DNA of 64,000 nt from Mitsuaria sp. GD03876 (GCF_029840635.1 NZ_JAOCCU010000028.1:18602-82601); one strand, 5' to 3'. Positions 1 through 9,292 are shown, counted from the stretch's first letter. A program made the numbers and translations. Notes: generated from the letters alone by a model not told the origin.

Positions 1-2
1 GC

Positions 3-419
3 TTGCTATCGCGCTTCTATGAAGGTATGCAGCAACGGGACCGGGATGCCATCGCCGCGAAGTTCGTGCCGAAGCTCGAGGGGCCGACGCTCGTCAATTG
101 GTTGAAGATGCTCAACTTCGTGAGGAACGTGGCGGCGCATCATTCGCGTCTCTGGAATCGTAATCTGCCTGATCTGGCCAAGCTGCCGCCCCTGGAGAAA
201 TGTCGGTTGCTTCAACCGCTTCACGAGAGTGAGTTTTCGCGACGGCGCATCTTCGGTGCGTTCAGCTGCCTTCGGTTGTTGCTCCGAACCATCCATCCGG
301 CGTCCAACTGGCCGGAGCGGGTCAAGGCGCTGATCTCGACTTTCCCTCAAACCCCGTTGATCTCGATTGAATCCGCCGGCTTCAAACCGGGATGGATGAA
401 CTGCGATCTCTGGCGGTGA
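3..419 (+). CDS. Abi family (Abi_2 / AbiD-AbiF-like) protein, C-terminal part
   Basis: The gene enters from outside the window, so only the last 138 residues are visible and the true start is not here. The segment NFVRNVAAHHSRLWNR (about visible residues 38-53) is the hallmark R-N-x2-AHH-x-R-x-WNR motif of Abi_2 proteins. These include lactococcal abortive-infection proteins AbiD and AbiF, and the motif resembles the RNA-binding or RNase motif of HEPN-type domains. The protein is therefore probably a phage-defence or toxin-like HEPN protein. It ends normally at a TGA just before the convergent AraC gene. Base composition is a little less GC-rich than its neighbours, which fits an accessory gene. 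The family call is good; any defence role is inference. Confidence 0.7.
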   Translation: MLSRFYEGMQQRDRDAIAAKFVPKLEGPTLVNWLKMLNFVRNVAAHHSRLWNRNLPDLAKLPPLEKCRLLQPLHESEFSRRRIFGAFSCLRLLLRTIHPASNWPERVKALISTFPQTPLISIESAGFKPGWMNCDLWR

Positions 420-427
420 CGTGGCGC

Positions 428-1384
428 TCAATGAGACGACACGAAGGTCTCATCCCGCTGCTCGGGAATCGCGAACGACGCGCGCATCCGCGCGACTTCC
501 GCTTGCGGCGTCCGGCCGAACAGCCGGCGGAACTCGCGGCTGAACTGGGAGGCGCTCCCGTAGCCGACCTGGTCTGACGCTGCAGCCGCGGTGAGGCCCT
601 GGCGCAGCATCAGCAGCCGTGCTCGATGCAGCCGCGTCGACTTCAGGTACTGCATCGGCGTCGTCTGCGTGACCGCCTTGAAATGCTGATGGAAAGCCGC
701 GAGTCCGAGCCCCGCCTCGCGCGCCAGGCTTCCGACGTCCAGCTTCGTCGCGTGGTCGGCATGGATGCGCTTGAGCGAGCGCGCGATCCGGCCCAGGTGA
801 CCGCGCTCGCCGATGGCCGCGCGCAGCGTGGCGCCCTGCTCGCCGGCGAGCACGCGGAAGTACAGCTCCCTCAACAGCGCCGGGCCGAGCACCGCGGACT
901 CGAGCGGGTCGCTCATCGCCTCCAGGAAGCGGAGCAGGCTGCCCTCGATCCGCTCGTCCATCGGCGTGGCCTCGAGCCCCAGGGGCGGCCGTCCGTTTCC
1001 CGCCGCCTCGCGCGGATCGCCCGCCTCGTCGATCGCGAGCGCGACCTCGGCGGCCAGCATCCGATCCAGGCGGACGTAGACCGCGAGCAGCGGTTCCTCG
1101 GCACTGGCGTCGGTCTCCATCGTGAACGGCACCGGCACGGCGACCGCCAGGTAGTGCAGGGCGTCGTAGACGATCGTGCGGTCGCCGAGGAAGCCTCGCT
1201 TGCGGCCCTGGCACACGAACACCAGCCCGGGCTCGTAGAGCACCGGCGTTCGTTCGAGCGGCCGGTCGCTGCGCAGCCATCGCACCGCGTCGATCGGGCT
1301 GGGCGTGTAGCCCTCCGAGGGCGCGAGCGAGAGCAGCAGCTCGCGCAGGCGGCGTTGGCGTTGGGTGGCAGGAGAAGCGGGCAT
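428..1384 (-). CDS. AraC family transcriptional regulator (AraC_N type)
   Basis: 318 residues. The N-terminal two-thirds is a cupin-like AraC_N ligand domain, with features such as PVLYEPGLVFVCQGRK and LHYLAVAVPVPF. The C-terminal ~100 residues form the double helix-turn-helix (GSLAREAGLGLAAFHQHFK and a second HTH ending FSREFRRLFGRTP). I chose the ATG at 1384 (MPASPATQ...) because the reading frame upstream to 1513 lacks family-like sequence. It is transcribed away from an SDR oxidoreductase. Divergent AraC/dehydrogenase pairs commonly mean that the regulator controls the enzyme, which is inference here. Effector unknown. Confidence 0.85.
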   Translation of the reverse strand: MPASPATQRQRRLRELLLSLAPSEGYTPSPIDAVRWLRSDRPLERTPVLYEPGLVFVCQGRKRGFLGDRTIVYDALHYLAVAVPVPFTMETDASAEEPLLAVYVRLDRMLAAEVALAIDEAGDPREAAGNGRPPLGLEATPMDERIEGSLLRFLEAMSDPLESAVLGPALLRELYFRVLAGEQGATLRAAIGERGHLGRIARSLKRIHADHATKLDVGSLAREAGLGLAAFHQHFKAVTQTTPMQYLKSTRLHRARLLMLRQGLTAAAASDQVGYGSASQFSREFRRLFGRTPQAEVARMRASFAIPEQRDETFVSSH

Positions 1385-1500
1385 CGGCGTCGGATTGTGG
1401 CGGTCCCGCGCTCGGGCAAATGATGCGATGGAGGAATAGGCAAGACCGGCAGGCTGGCCGGCCTCCCCGGAACGGCGGTCGATTCCTAGCATTGCCATCC

Positions 1501-2487
1501 ATGAATCCCACACCCACCTCCAGCCCCACCGCTGCCGCTACCCCTGCCGCTGATCCCGCTGCTTCGTCCGATGCCGCCTCGCGGTCCTTCCCTCCATCGC
1601 CGTCCTCATCGCCATCGCCATCGCCATTGACGTCGATGCCGTCGACGCGCGCCAGGACCTTCGTCATCACCGGCGTCAGCAGCGGCTTCGGCCGCGCGAT
1701 CGCCGAGGGGGCGCTCGCGCGTGGGCATGTCGTTGTCGGGACCGTGCGCGGCGCCGAAGCCGCCGAGGCCTTCGAGCGCCTGTGCCCCGGCCGCGCGCAC
1801 GCCCGCCAGCACGACGTGACGGACCTCGCGGCCGCCGCGCCGCTCGTCGCGGCGCTCGAGTCGGAGATCGGTCCCGTCGACGTGCTGATCAACAACGCGG
1901 GCTACGGGCACGAGGGCGTACTCGAGGAGAGCCCCATCGAGGAACTGCTGCGGCAATTCCAGGTGAACGTCTTCGGCGCGGTCGCGATGATGAAAGCCGT
2001 CCTGCCGTTCATGCGGCCGCGCCGCGCGGGCCGGATCTTCAACACGACCTCGATGGGCGGCTTCATCACGATGCCGGGCATCGCGTACTACTGCGGCAGC
2101 AAGTTCGCGTTGGAGGGCATTTCCGAGACGCTGGGCAAGGAGGTCGCCGCGTTCGGCATCGGCGTCACGGCGATCGCGCCGGGATCGTTCCGGACCGATT
2201 GGGCCGGGCGGTCGATGGTGCGGTCCGACCGCGGCATCGCCGACTACGACGCGCTCTTCGATCCGATCCGCGCGCGTCGCCAGGCGGTGAGCGGTCGGCA
2301 GCTGGGCGACCCCGCGCGCGCGGCCCGCGTGATCGTGGACCTGGCCGTCGGCGACGCGATGCCGCCGGCGCACTTGCTGCTGGGCAGCGACGCGGTCGGG
2401 CTGGTCGAGCAGAAGCTCGGCGCGATGGGCGCGTCGATCGAGGCCTGGCGCGCCGTCAGCGGCAGCACGGACGCGCCGCTGGAATGA
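1501..2487 (+). CDS. short-chain dehydrogenase/reductase (SDR) family oxidoreductase
   Basis: 328 residues from ATG 1501. Features are a Rossmann cofactor loop TGVSSGFG near residue 54, the NNAGYG motif, and the catalytic Tyr-x3-Lys in YYCGSKFALEG with an upstream Ser (NTTSMGG). This is a classical SDR of the type that resembles ketoacyl reductases and estradiol dehydrogenase-like enzymes. The first ~45 residues are a Pro/Ser/Thr low-complexity tract built on repeated ccatcg codons. A start at ATG 1636 (MPSTRARTF, giving 283 residues) would give the usual family length and is a real alternative. Neither start has a convincing Shine-Dalgarno sequence. It lies divergent to the AraC regulator. 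Substrate unknown. Confidence 0.85.
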   Translation: MNPTPTSSPTAAATPAADPAASSDAASRSFPPSPSSSPSPSPLTSMPSTRARTFVITGVSSGFGRAIAEGALARGHVVVGTVRGAEAAEAFERLCPGRAHARQHDVTDLAAAAPLVAALESEIGPVDVLINNAGYGHEGVLEESPIEELLRQFQVNVFGAVAMMKAVLPFMRPRRAGRIFNTTSMGGFITMPGIAYYCGSKFALEGISETLGKEVAAFGIGVTAIAPGSFRTDWAGRSMVRSDRGIADYDALFDPIRARRQAVSGRQLGDPARAARVIVDLAVGDAMPPAHLLLGSDAVGLVEQKLGAMGASIEAWRAVSGSTDAPLE

Positions 2488-2538
2488 GGCGCGCCGCGAC
2501 GGCCGCAACCGGCCGCGGCTACCGCGCCTCTCCTCGCG

Positions 2539-3063
2539 TCACTTCACCGGAATCACCGTCCCCCGGTCCACCGGCACCGCCGTCACGCTGTTCTGCGGCG
2601 AGCCCTCGATCACGCGGTCGGAGTAGGTCAGGTAGACCAGCGTGTTGCGCTTGGCATCGACCATGCGGACCACGCGCAGCCGCTTGAACACCAGCGAGGA
2701 GCGTTCCGAGAACACCTCCTCCTGCTTCGGCAGCGCCTTCGGGAAGCTGATCGGGCCGACCGCGCGGCAGGCGATCGAGGCTTCGGACTTGTCCTCGGCC
2801 AGGCCCAGTCCGCCCTTGATGCCGCCGGTCTTCGCGCGGGAGACGTAGCAGGTCACGCCCTGCACGCCCGGGTCGTCGTAGGCGTCGACGACGATCTTGT
2901 GGTTCGGCCCGATGAACTTGAACACCGTGCTGACGTCGCCAATCTCGTCGGCGCTCGCGCCCATGCAGGCGGACGCGGCGAGCGCCAGCGCGAGGGCGCC
3001 GGTGGACAGGGCCGCCGTCCGGCGGAGACGAAGGGAGAAGCGGGAGGGACGGTCGCTAGGCAT
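2539..3063 (-). CDS. creA: CreA family periplasmic protein
   Basis: 174 residues. An N-terminal signal peptide (hydrophobic [15 protein letters not shown]) ends near Cys-Met-Gly. This could be a weak lipobox, but the -3 residue is not Leu. The mature part matches CreA (DUF/PF05981): [49 protein letters not shown] and [13 protein letters not shown]. CreA is a conserved envelope protein of unknown function found in many proteobacteria. The start at 3063 (MPSDRPSRF) was chosen over an in-frame upstream codon at 3096 because it leads directly into the signal peptide. Its first codons overlap the end of the upstream acyltransferase by 8 bases, so the two are probably cotranscribed. Confidence 0.85.
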   Translation of the reverse strand: MPSDRPSRFSLRLRRTAALSTGALALALAASACMGASADEIGDVSTVFKFIGPNHKIVVDAYDDPGVQGVTCYVSRAKTGGIKGGLGLAEDKSEASIACRAVGPISFPKALPKQEEVFSERSSLVFKRLRVVRMVDAKRNTLVYLTYSDRVIEGSPQNSVTAVPVDRGTVIPVK

Positions 3064-4246
3064 GCTGAGGGCTCCTTTGGGCCGTCGTTGTAGCACGCGC
3101 CGTGGCCTCGAATTGCGACGGGATCCAGCGGTCCCGCAGGCGCAGGAAGGGCAGCTCCACCAGCCGGTACAGCAGCCAGCCGCCCAGCAGGCAGGCGGCT
3201 GCGATGAGCAGTGCCGTCACGCCCGACGCCCGCGTCAGGCCGAGTGCCAGCAGCGGCTTCGTCAGCGCGTAGGCGATCGGCTTGTGCGTCAGGTACAGCG
3301 CATAGGACCAGCGCGCCAGCGCGTTCGCGCCGGGGATGCGGACCCGCGCCATCGGGCTCGCCGGCGCGAGTGCCGCCAGCACCATCAGCCCGAAACTCCA
3401 CGCCAGCGCGCTGTAGCCCCAGCTGCTCATCGCGTGGCCGTAGCCGTAACCATCGATGTAGTAGCCGTGCAGCATCAGCGTCAGCATGCCGAGGCTGGCC
3501 GCGGCGCCGATCGCCAGCAGCGCGCGGGACCGTTGCATCAGCGCGGCCCAGAGCGCCGGGTGACCGTGCTTGAGCAGCGCCACGGCGACGCCGGGCAGGA
3601 ACTCGTCCAGCCGCGCGAGGCTGCCGTAGTAGAGCTGCGGGTAGTAGCCGATCGATGGGTCCTGCGTGCCGTAAAGCCGCCAGAGGTGATCGCGCCAGGC
3701 GATCGCCGCGAGCGTCAGCACGCCGATCAACGACCACGCCAGCGCGCGGCGATGCTGCTTCAGCGTCGCGCCGAGCATCAGCGCGGCGGGCAGCGCCAGG
3801 TAGAACTGCTCCTCGATGCACAGGGACCACGCGTGCGAGAACGCGGTGCCCGGCGTCAGGCCGATGTTCTGGGTGAAGGTCAGGAAGCGCCACAGCGGCG
3901 GCGGCTCGCGGCCGCCCAGCAGCGTCGGGAACAGGACGTACAGCGCCAGCACGACGTAGAAGTTGGGCAGCGTGCGCAGCAGCCGCCGGCCGTAGAAGCG
4001 CGGCAGCGAGAGTTGGTCGCCGCGCCGCATCCCGCCCATCAGCTGGTTGGCGATCAGGTAGCCGCTGAGCACGAAGAACAGGTCCACCCCGGCCCAGCCG
4101 ATCTCGCTCAGCCAGCCGAAGGTCGGGCGGCCGCTGACGAAGACCTGGTAGTGATAGGCGAAGACCAGCAGGATGGCCGCGGCGCGCAGCGCGTCCAGGC
4201 CGTGCAGGCGCGGCGAGCCCGAAGCGGGCAGGGCGGGGGAGGACAT
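3056..4246 (-). CDS. acyltransferase family protein (OafA/acyltransferase 3)
   Basis: 396 residues with about ten hydrophobic segments. The acyltransferase-3 signature is near the N-terminus: [19 protein letters not shown] (conserved R and the FxxH histidine), then [17 protein letters not shown] and [16 protein letters not shown]. An [13 protein letters not shown] motif follows, typical of the family. These inner-membrane enzymes O-acetylate or acylate cell-surface glycans or lipids. The acceptor cannot be told from sequence. The gene ends inside the start region of creA. Confidence 0.85.
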   Translation of the reverse strand: MSSPALPASGSPRLHGLDALRAAAILLVFAYHYQVFVSGRPTFGWLSEIGWAGVDLFFVLSGYLIANQLMGGMRRGDQLSLPRFYGRRLLRTLPNFYVVLALYVLFPTLLGGREPPPLWRFLTFTQNIGLTPGTAFSHAWSLCIEEQFYLALPAALMLGATLKQHRRALAWSLIGVLTLAAIAWRDHLWRLYGTQDPSIGYYPQLYYGSLARLDEFLPGVAVALLKHGHPALWAALMQRSRALLAIGAAASLGMLTLMLHGYYIDGYGYGHAMSSWGYSALAWSFGLMVLAALAPASPMARVRIPGANALARWSYALYLTHKPIAYALTKPLLALGLTRASGVTALLIAAACLLGGWLLYRLVELPFLRLRDRWIPSQFEATARATTTAQRSPQHA

Positions 4247-4389
4247 GAGCAGGCGTCCGGCCTCGGGGCCGTGTCGTTGGAGCGGCCGCGATTCTCTGCG
4301 CGCGGCGATGCGCGGCAGGCATCGTCCGACGAAACCGGTCGACGCGCGACGAGGTCCTCATTCGCGGCGCGTTACGGGCGTTACGGCGC

Positions 4390-4737
4390 TCAGGCGCGGT
4401 GGCGCTCGCGGCTGTCGGCCGGTGCTTCTTCCCGCTCGGTCATGCCGTAGTCGCGCAGCACGGCCGCGACGCGCAGGCGGTAGTCGGCGAACACGCCCGC
4501 CCGGCCTTCCGATTGCGCGGCGCGGTGCGACTCCAGCCGACGCCACTCGCGCACGGCCTCCTCATCGCGCCAGAACGAGAGCGACAGCAGCTTGCCCGGA
4601 TCGGTCAGGCTCTGGAATCGCTCGATGCTGAGGAATCCATCGATCTCCTGCAGTAGCGGCTTGAGCGCCGCGGCGAGCTCCAGATAGCGGTCGCGCCCGT
4701 CGGCGCTGGGCGTGACTTCGAAGATGACGGCGATCAT
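4390..4737 (-). CDS. antibiotic biosynthesis monooxygenase (ABM)-domain protein
   Basis: 115 residues, the size of a single ABM fold. The start MIAVIFEVTPSADGRDRYLEL, then GFLSIERFQSLTDPGKLLSLSFWRDEEAVREWR, matches the ABM/heme-degrading-monooxygenase-like family, which includes small cofactor-free monooxygenases. The ATG overlaps the stop of the P450 gene in an ATGA arrangement, so translation is probably coupled and the two proteins probably act in one pathway. Whether this one is catalytic is unknown. No heme-ligand signature of IsdG type stands out. Confidence 0.75.
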   Translation of the reverse strand: MIAVIFEVTPSADGRDRYLELAAALKPLLQEIDGFLSIERFQSLTDPGKLLSLSFWRDEEAVREWRRLESHRAAQSEGRAGVFADYRLRVAAVLRDYGMTEREEAPADSRERHRA

Positions 4738-5813
4738 GGGTGAGCCTCCTGGTCCTGGAATTGCGGGATGTCCATGTTGGGCAGCGACAGCGGCGCGATC
4801 GGCTCCGGCCAGCGCAGGCCGGGCTGTCCGGCGAGCCAGGCCAGCGCGGCGTGCGCGCTGCCCAGCGCCAGGCCTTGCCCGGGGCAGCGATGCGCGCCGT
4901 CGCCGAACGGATGGTCCGTGCCGGCCAGCGGCACCGTCACCGGTGCGGCCGGGACCTGCCGGCCATCGAAGCGCTTCGTGACCCGGACGGCGCCGCCGTC
5001 GCGGGCGATGCGCAACAGGTCGTCGCGCGTCGGCGCGCGGCCGGTCGCGCCCAGCGCGATCAGCGCGTGGCCCAGCAGCGCCGCGCCGGCTTCGTGGCTC
5101 TGCCAGATCAGCGCCAGCCGGTTGGCGGTGAACGCTGCGCGGTCGGTCCAGCGCGACGGCGCGGCGTGGCGCAGCAGCGTCCATTGCAGCGGGGCGTCGG
5201 GTGCACGGCTCTCGGCGTCGTCGAGGGCGCCCAGCAGCGCGACAACCGCCTCGCCACCAGCCCGCACCGCCGCGGCATCCGCCTGCGCGCCGAGCCCGGC
5301 CGCCATCGCCCGTAACGACCGATGCAGGCGGCGTTGCGCCTCGACATCGTCGATCGCCAGGCCCAGCAGGCTCGCCACTGTCGACGCCGGCACCGCCCAG
5401 TGCCAGTGCGACCAGCCGCCGCGCAGCGCGATCTCCGCCTGCCGACGCGCGTGCGTCCGGATGTCGTCCTCGGACAGCGCCAGCAGCGCGCGCGTCAGCG
5501 CGGCCTTCTCCGGCGCGTGGGCCGCGTCGTCGCGTTGCCGCAGCCAGCGCGCGAAGACCTCGGCCAACGGGCCGCCGTGCGCCTGCAGCGGAGGCGGCAG
5601 CGGCTCGCCGGGCGGGCGCATGCGGAGGTCCGGGTCGAGCAACGGGGGCACGAGCAACGGGGGCACGAGCGGCGGAGCCGGCGCCGCGGACGGGCGGTCG
5701 ACCTCGTCGGTGTCGGTGTCGGCGTTGGCGTTGGCGTTGGCGCCGGTGTCGATGGCGCCGGCCTGGCCGTCGCGGGCCGCGGCGTGCCGCGCATGAAAGG
5801 GACAAGCGGTCAT
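4734..5813 (-). CDS. cytochrome P450 family protein
   Basis: 359 residues, slightly shorter than typical P450s. The heme-thiolate loop FGDGAHRCPGQ near the C-terminus fits FxxGxHxCxG, with the Cys ligand. The I-helix region IWQSHEAGAALLGHAL resembles P450s lacking the usual AGxxT. The K-helix ExxR motif seems to be DLLR, with Asp for Glu. The N-terminus carries a low-complexity tract (Ala/Asn and Asp/Thr alternation, then VPPLLVPPLL) encoded by short in-frame tandem repeats. I chose ATG 5813 over a TTG at 5828. It is coupled to the ABM gene and divergent from the ArsR gene. Substrate unknown. Confidence 0.8.
   Translation of the reverse strand: MTACPFHARHAAARDGQAGAIDTGANANANADTDTDEVDRPSAAPAPPLVPPLLVPPLLDPDLRMRPPGEPLPPPLQAHGGPLAEVFARWLRQRDDAAHAPEKAALTRALLALSEDDIRTHARRQAEIALRGGWSHWHWAVPASTVASLLGLAIDDVEAQRRLHRSLRAMAAGLGAQADAAAVRAGGEAVVALLGALDDAESRAPDAPLQWTLLRHAAPSRWTDRAAFTANRLALIWQSHEAGAALLGHALIALGATGRAPTRDDLLRIARDGGAVRVTKRFDGRQVPAAPVTVPLAGTDHPFGDGAHRCPGQGLALGSAHAALAWLAGQPGLRWPEPIAPLSLPNMDIPQFQDQEAHP
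5637..5738. repeat. in-frame short tandem repeats inside the P450 gene
   Basis: A 15-base unit (gagcaacgggggcac) is present twice at 5637-5666, encoding VPPLL twice. A 6-base unit (ggcgtt) is present three times at 5721-5738, encoding Asn-Ala pairs. A gtcggt pair lies just before the latter. All are in frame, so copy-number change would lengthen or shorten the N-terminal linker without a frameshift. Confidence 0.8.
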
Positions 5814-5887
5814 GGAGGAACTCGGCAAAGGGGAATGAGGGGATCTTCGCGATGGATCGCCCGGAACGCTTCGCTTAGCATCGAAAC

Positions 5888-6595
5888 ATGATTGACGCCC
5901 CCACCGCCGACGAGGCGCTGGCCCACATCGCGGCCAGCATGGCCGAGCCGGTCCGCGCGCGCATGCTGTGCTGCCTGATGGACGGCCACGCGCGCACGGC
6001 GACCGAGCTGGCCGCCGTCGGCGAGGTCGCCGCCTCGACGGCCAGCGCGCACCTGGCCAAGCTGCTGGGGCAGGGGCTGGTCGGCTGCATGGCGCAGGGC
6101 AAGCACCGCTACTACCGGCTCGCCGGCCCGGAGGTGGGCCAGGCGCTCGAGGCGATGCTGGTGCTGGCCGGCCTGCCGCGCCCGCGCTTCGAGCCGAGCA
6201 CCCCGCCCGCGTTGCGCCAGGCGCGGCGTTGTTACGACCACCTCGCCGGCCACTGGGGCGTGCGGCTGCACGACCACGCGCTGCGCCGGCACTGGATGGC
6301 GCCCGATCCCGAGGAGGTCCGCGGCTACCGCTTCACCGCCGAGGGCCTGGACGCGCTGCGCGAATGGGGCGTCGACGTCGAGGCCGCCACCGGCGCGCGC
6401 CGCCGCCGCCTGGCCTGCGCCTGCATGGACTGGAGCGAGCGCCGACCGCACCTGGGCGGGGCGCTCGGCGCGGCCTGGCTGCAGGCGATGCTGGCGCAGG
6501 GCTGGCTCGACCCCGATCCCGACAGCCGCGCGCTGCGCGTCACGCGCCGCGGCCTTTCCCGACTCGAACGACTGCTGGAGGACACGACGACATGA
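5888..6595 (+). CDS. ArsR family helix-turn-helix regulator
   Basis: 235 residues. The N-terminal winged helix is of ArsR type (SMAEPVRARMLCCLMDGHARTATEL, STASAHLAKLLGQGLV, GKHRYYRL). It is followed by an extended C-terminal region (about residues 100-235) rich in Cys, Arg and His, found in ArsR proteins of ~230 residues. That region may hold an effector or metal site (ACACMDW), which is inference. It is divergent from the P450/ABM operon across a 74-base gap, so it probably regulates that operon. Its stop overlaps the DUF72 start (ATGA). Confidence 0.85.
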   Translation: MIDAPTADEALAHIAASMAEPVRARMLCCLMDGHARTATELAAVGEVAASTASAHLAKLLGQGLVGCMAQGKHRYYRLAGPEVGQALEAMLVLAGLPRPRFEPSTPPALRQARRCYDHLAGHWGVRLHDHALRRHWMAPDPEEVRGYRFTAEGLDALREWGVDVEAATGARRRRLACACMDWSERRPHLGGALGAAWLQAMLAQGWLDPDPDSRALRVTRRGLSRLERLLEDTTT

Positions 6596-7389
6596 GCACC
6601 TCGATCCACGTGGGCATCGGCGGCTGGAACTTCGAACCCTGGCGCGAGACCTTCTATCCGAAGGACCTGCCCGCCTCGCGCGAGCTGGAGTACGCCAGCC
6701 GCCAACTGACCGCCATCGAGGTCAACGGCACCTACTATTCGACCTTCAAGCCGGCCACCTTCGCCAAGTGGCGCGACACCGCGCCCGAGGACTTCGTGTT
6801 CTCGCTCAAGGCCAACCGCTTCGCCACCAACCGCCGCGTGCTGGCCGAGGCCGGCGAATCGGTCAGCCGCTTCATCGACAGCGGCGTCGCCGAGCTCGGC
6901 CCCAAGCTCGGGCCGATCGTCTGGCAGTTCGCGCCGACCAAGCGCTTCGACGCCGCCGACTTCGGCGCCTTCCTGAAGCTGCTGCCGGCGCAGTCCGCCG
7001 GCGTGACGCTGCGCCACGCGCTGGACGTGCGGCACGAGAGCTTCCGCGCGCCGGAGTTCCTGGCGATGGCGCGCGACCACGGCGCGGGTGTCGTCTTCAC
7101 CGAGTCCGACGACTATCCGCCGATCCCCGACCTGACGACAGACTTCGTCTACACGCGGGTGATGCGCACGCGCTCGGAGCTCGTCACCGGCGTCACCGAG
7201 GAGGAACTCGACGGCCTGGCGGCGAGCGCCTCGCGCTGGCAGTCGGGCGGCCAGCCGGACCGGTTGCCGCTGGTCGAGGCGGACCGCGCGCCGCCCCGGC
7301 AGCCGCGCGACGTGTTCGTCTTCTTCATCAGCGGCGCCAAGGAGCGCGCGCCCGCCGCGGCGATGGCCCTGATCGAGCGCCTGAGTTGA
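6592..7389 (+). CDS. DUF72 (YecE-like) protein
   Basis: 265 residues, the usual length. The family start is IHVGIGGWNFEPWRETFYPKDLPASRELEYAS, then TAIEVNGTYYSTFKP and FVFSLKANRFATN. The DUF72 TIM-barrel core RHALDVRHESFRAPEFL follows. Biochemical function is not established for the family. Start codon and spacing are set by the ATGA overlap with the ArsR gene, so they form one operon. Confidence 0.85.
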   Translation: MSTSIHVGIGGWNFEPWRETFYPKDLPASRELEYASRQLTAIEVNGTYYSTFKPATFAKWRDTAPEDFVFSLKANRFATNRRVLAEAGESVSRFIDSGVAELGPKLGPIVWQFAPTKRFDAADFGAFLKLLPAQSAGVTLRHALDVRHESFRAPEFLAMARDHGAGVVFTESDDYPPIPDLTTDFVYTRVMRTRSELVTGVTEEELDGLAASASRWQSGGQPDRLPLVEADRAPPRQPRDVFVFFISGAKERAPAAAMALIERLS

Positions 7390-7484
7390 GGTCGCCGCCA
7401 GCCGGGCTTGACGCTTCCCTCACGCCACGGGCCCGCGATGTAGGGGGATAGCCGCGAGGGGGTCGGTCACTACACTGTCTGGCC

Positions 7485-8681
7485 ATGGGGTCGATCCACA
7501 TTCCCACGCTGATGCTGGCGCTGCTGAGCGGCTTCGCGATGCTCGGCGTGCAGCTGTGGACGGCGCAGCGCAGCCGGCTGCGCTACCTGGACCTGGGGGT
7601 GTGGACCTGGGGTTCGTGGACGCTGCTGGCGGGCTTCGCGCTGCTGTCGGCGCGGATCGTGATCCCGGTGTGGCTGTCGGCGTTGCTGGGCAACGGGCTG
7701 ATCGCGCTGGGCATCGTGTTCTACAACGAGGCCATCCACCGCCACGTGCTGGGGCGCTCGCTGCCGCGCTGGATGTGGTGGGGCGGGCCGGCGGTGGCCT
7801 GGACGCTGACGGCGTGGATGCTGAGCTGGCCGCTGGCGGTCCGCACCAGCGCGATCTCGCTGGTCTTCGCCGCGTTGCTGCTGCCGGCGATCCTCGTGCT
7901 GCTCGGGCCGGGGTGGCGGGGCGAGTCCTCGTTGCGGGCGGTCGGCGTGACGCTGGTGGCCGCGGCCGCGAGCCTGCTGCTGCGCAGCATCCATGCGCTG
8001 ACCAATCCCGAGGAGTACCTCGACCTGATGCAGGGCAGCCTGGGCCAGGGGCTGACCTTCCTGTTCAGCTTCATCTGCCTGATCGGCGCGGGCTTCGGTT
8101 TCGTGCTCGCCAACTTCGAGCGCATCGCGCGCCGCATGGAGGAGATGGCCTCCACGGACGGTCTCACCGGCTGCCTGAACCGGATGACCGCGGACGCGCT
8201 GCTGCGGCACGAGCTGGAGCGCGGGCGGCGCGAGGGCACGCCGCTGGCCTTCGTGCTGCTGGACCTGGATCACTTCAAGGACGTCAACGACTGCCACGGC
8301 CACCATGCCGGCGACGACGCGCTGCGGGCCTTCGCCGCCGAGGTGCGCGCGCGGCTGCGGGCCTCGGACGTGGTCGGCCGCTGGGGCGGCGAGGAGTTCG
8401 GGCTGATCCTGCCGGCGACCGACGGCGTCGGCGCGATGCGGCTGGTCGACCAGATCCGCGAGGCGGTGGCGACGCTGCGGCTGTGCGACGACGACGGGCG
8501 GGACTTCAGTCTGACGGTCTCGGCGGGGATCTCGGTGGCCGAGCCCGGCGGCAGGATCACCGCCGACCACCTGTTCATGCGGGCGGACCGGGCGCTGTAT
8601 CGCGCCAAGGACGGCGGCCGCAACAACGTCCAGGTGCACGACAGCGACTGGCCGCTGGCGCCCGGCGTGCCCGCGGCCTGA
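7485..8681 (+). CDS. membrane-anchored diguanylate cyclase (GGDEF)
   Basis: 398 residues. Six to seven hydrophobic segments occupy residues 1-205, followed by a GGDEF domain beginning at ASTDGLTGCLNR (about 220). The active-site motif is GGEEF (WGGEEFGLILP), so the enzyme should make cyclic di-GMP from GTP. The metal-binding DLDHFKDVND loop is intact. An RxxD inhibitory site (RASD) lies five residues before GGEEF, so product feedback inhibition is expected. Input to the membrane sensor is unknown. It appears monocistronic. Confidence 0.9.
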   Translation: MGSIHIPTLMLALLSGFAMLGVQLWTAQRSRLRYLDLGVWTWGSWTLLAGFALLSARIVIPVWLSALLGNGLIALGIVFYNEAIHRHVLGRSLPRWMWWGGPAVAWTLTAWMLSWPLAVRTSAISLVFAALLLPAILVLLGPGWRGESSLRAVGVTLVAAAASLLLRSIHALTNPEEYLDLMQGSLGQGLTFLFSFICLIGAGFGFVLANFERIARRMEEMASTDGLTGCLNRMTADALLRHELERGRREGTPLAFVLLDLDHFKDVNDCHGHHAGDDALRAFAAEVRARLRASDVVGRWGGEEFGLILPATDGVGAMRLVDQIREAVATLRLCDDDGRDFSLTVSAGISVAEPGGRITADHLFMRADRALYRAKDGGRNNVQVHDSDWPLAPGVPAA

Positions 8682-8686
8682 AGCGC

Positions 8687-9292
8687 TCAGCAGTTCTGGT
8701 ACTTCCAGTTCCGCGGCTTGCCTTCGGCCAGCCACTCGACGGTCTGCGCGAGGCGGCGCTCGCGGGTCTCGGCCTTCTTCGCCTCGACGATCCACTCGAT
8801 GTACTCGCGGCGGTGGCTGGGCGGGAAACCCTCGAAGGTCTTGCGCGCCGCGGCGTTGGCCCGGAGCGCGGCGGCCAGGTCCTCGGGCACCTCGGGCGGC
8901 GGCTTCGGCGTGGCGGGGCGCGCGGGCCGCGCCTTCACGCCGTCCTCGATGAGCGTCATCGCGCGCTTGAGGATGGCCTTCTGCTCGGCCTTGGACGGCA
9001 GGTCCTTGAGCGAGGTGAGCCGGCCGAAGTCGCCCATCGCGCCGTCCTTGGCGTGGTCGGCGCCGACGGCCGCCTGGCCGTGCCAGAAGCCGATCGAGCA
9101 GTGCGCCTTGAAGGCGGCCATGCCGGTCAGGATCTTGTCGCGGTAGGTGAAGTTGGGGAAGCCCCACTTGATCGTCTCGACGACGTCGGGGCAGTGCGCG
9201 TGCACGGTCGCGCGCCAGTGGCGCAGGAGGTCCTGCGCGAACGGGGCGGCGCGGTCGATGTAGGCGTCGACGCGGGGATCGAGGGTGGGCAT
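8687..9292 (-). CDS. YdeI/OmpD-associated family protein (DUF1801-like N-terminus)
   Basis: 201 residues. The N-terminal half (MPTLDPRVDAYIDRAAPFAQ, VETIKWGFPNFTYRDKIL, CSIGFWHG) is a DUF1801/YdhG-like fold. The C-terminal part carries the YdeI-type motif FEGFPPSHRREYIEWIVEAKKAETRERRLAQTVEWL. Members are small cytoplasmic proteins of unknown function; some are linked to bacteriocin or cationic-peptide resistance. It is convergent with the diguanylate cyclase gene, five bases apart, and divergent from the antiporter. Confidence 0.85.
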   Translation of the reverse strand: MPTLDPRVDAYIDRAAPFAQDLLRHWRATVHAHCPDVVETIKWGFPNFTYRDKILTGMAAFKAHCSIGFWHGQAAVGADHAKDGAMGDFGRLTSLKDLPSKAEQKAILKRAMTLIEDGVKARPARPATPKPPPEVPEDLAAALRANAAARKTFEGFPPSHRREYIEWIVEAKKAETRERRLAQTVEWLAEGKPRNWKYQNC

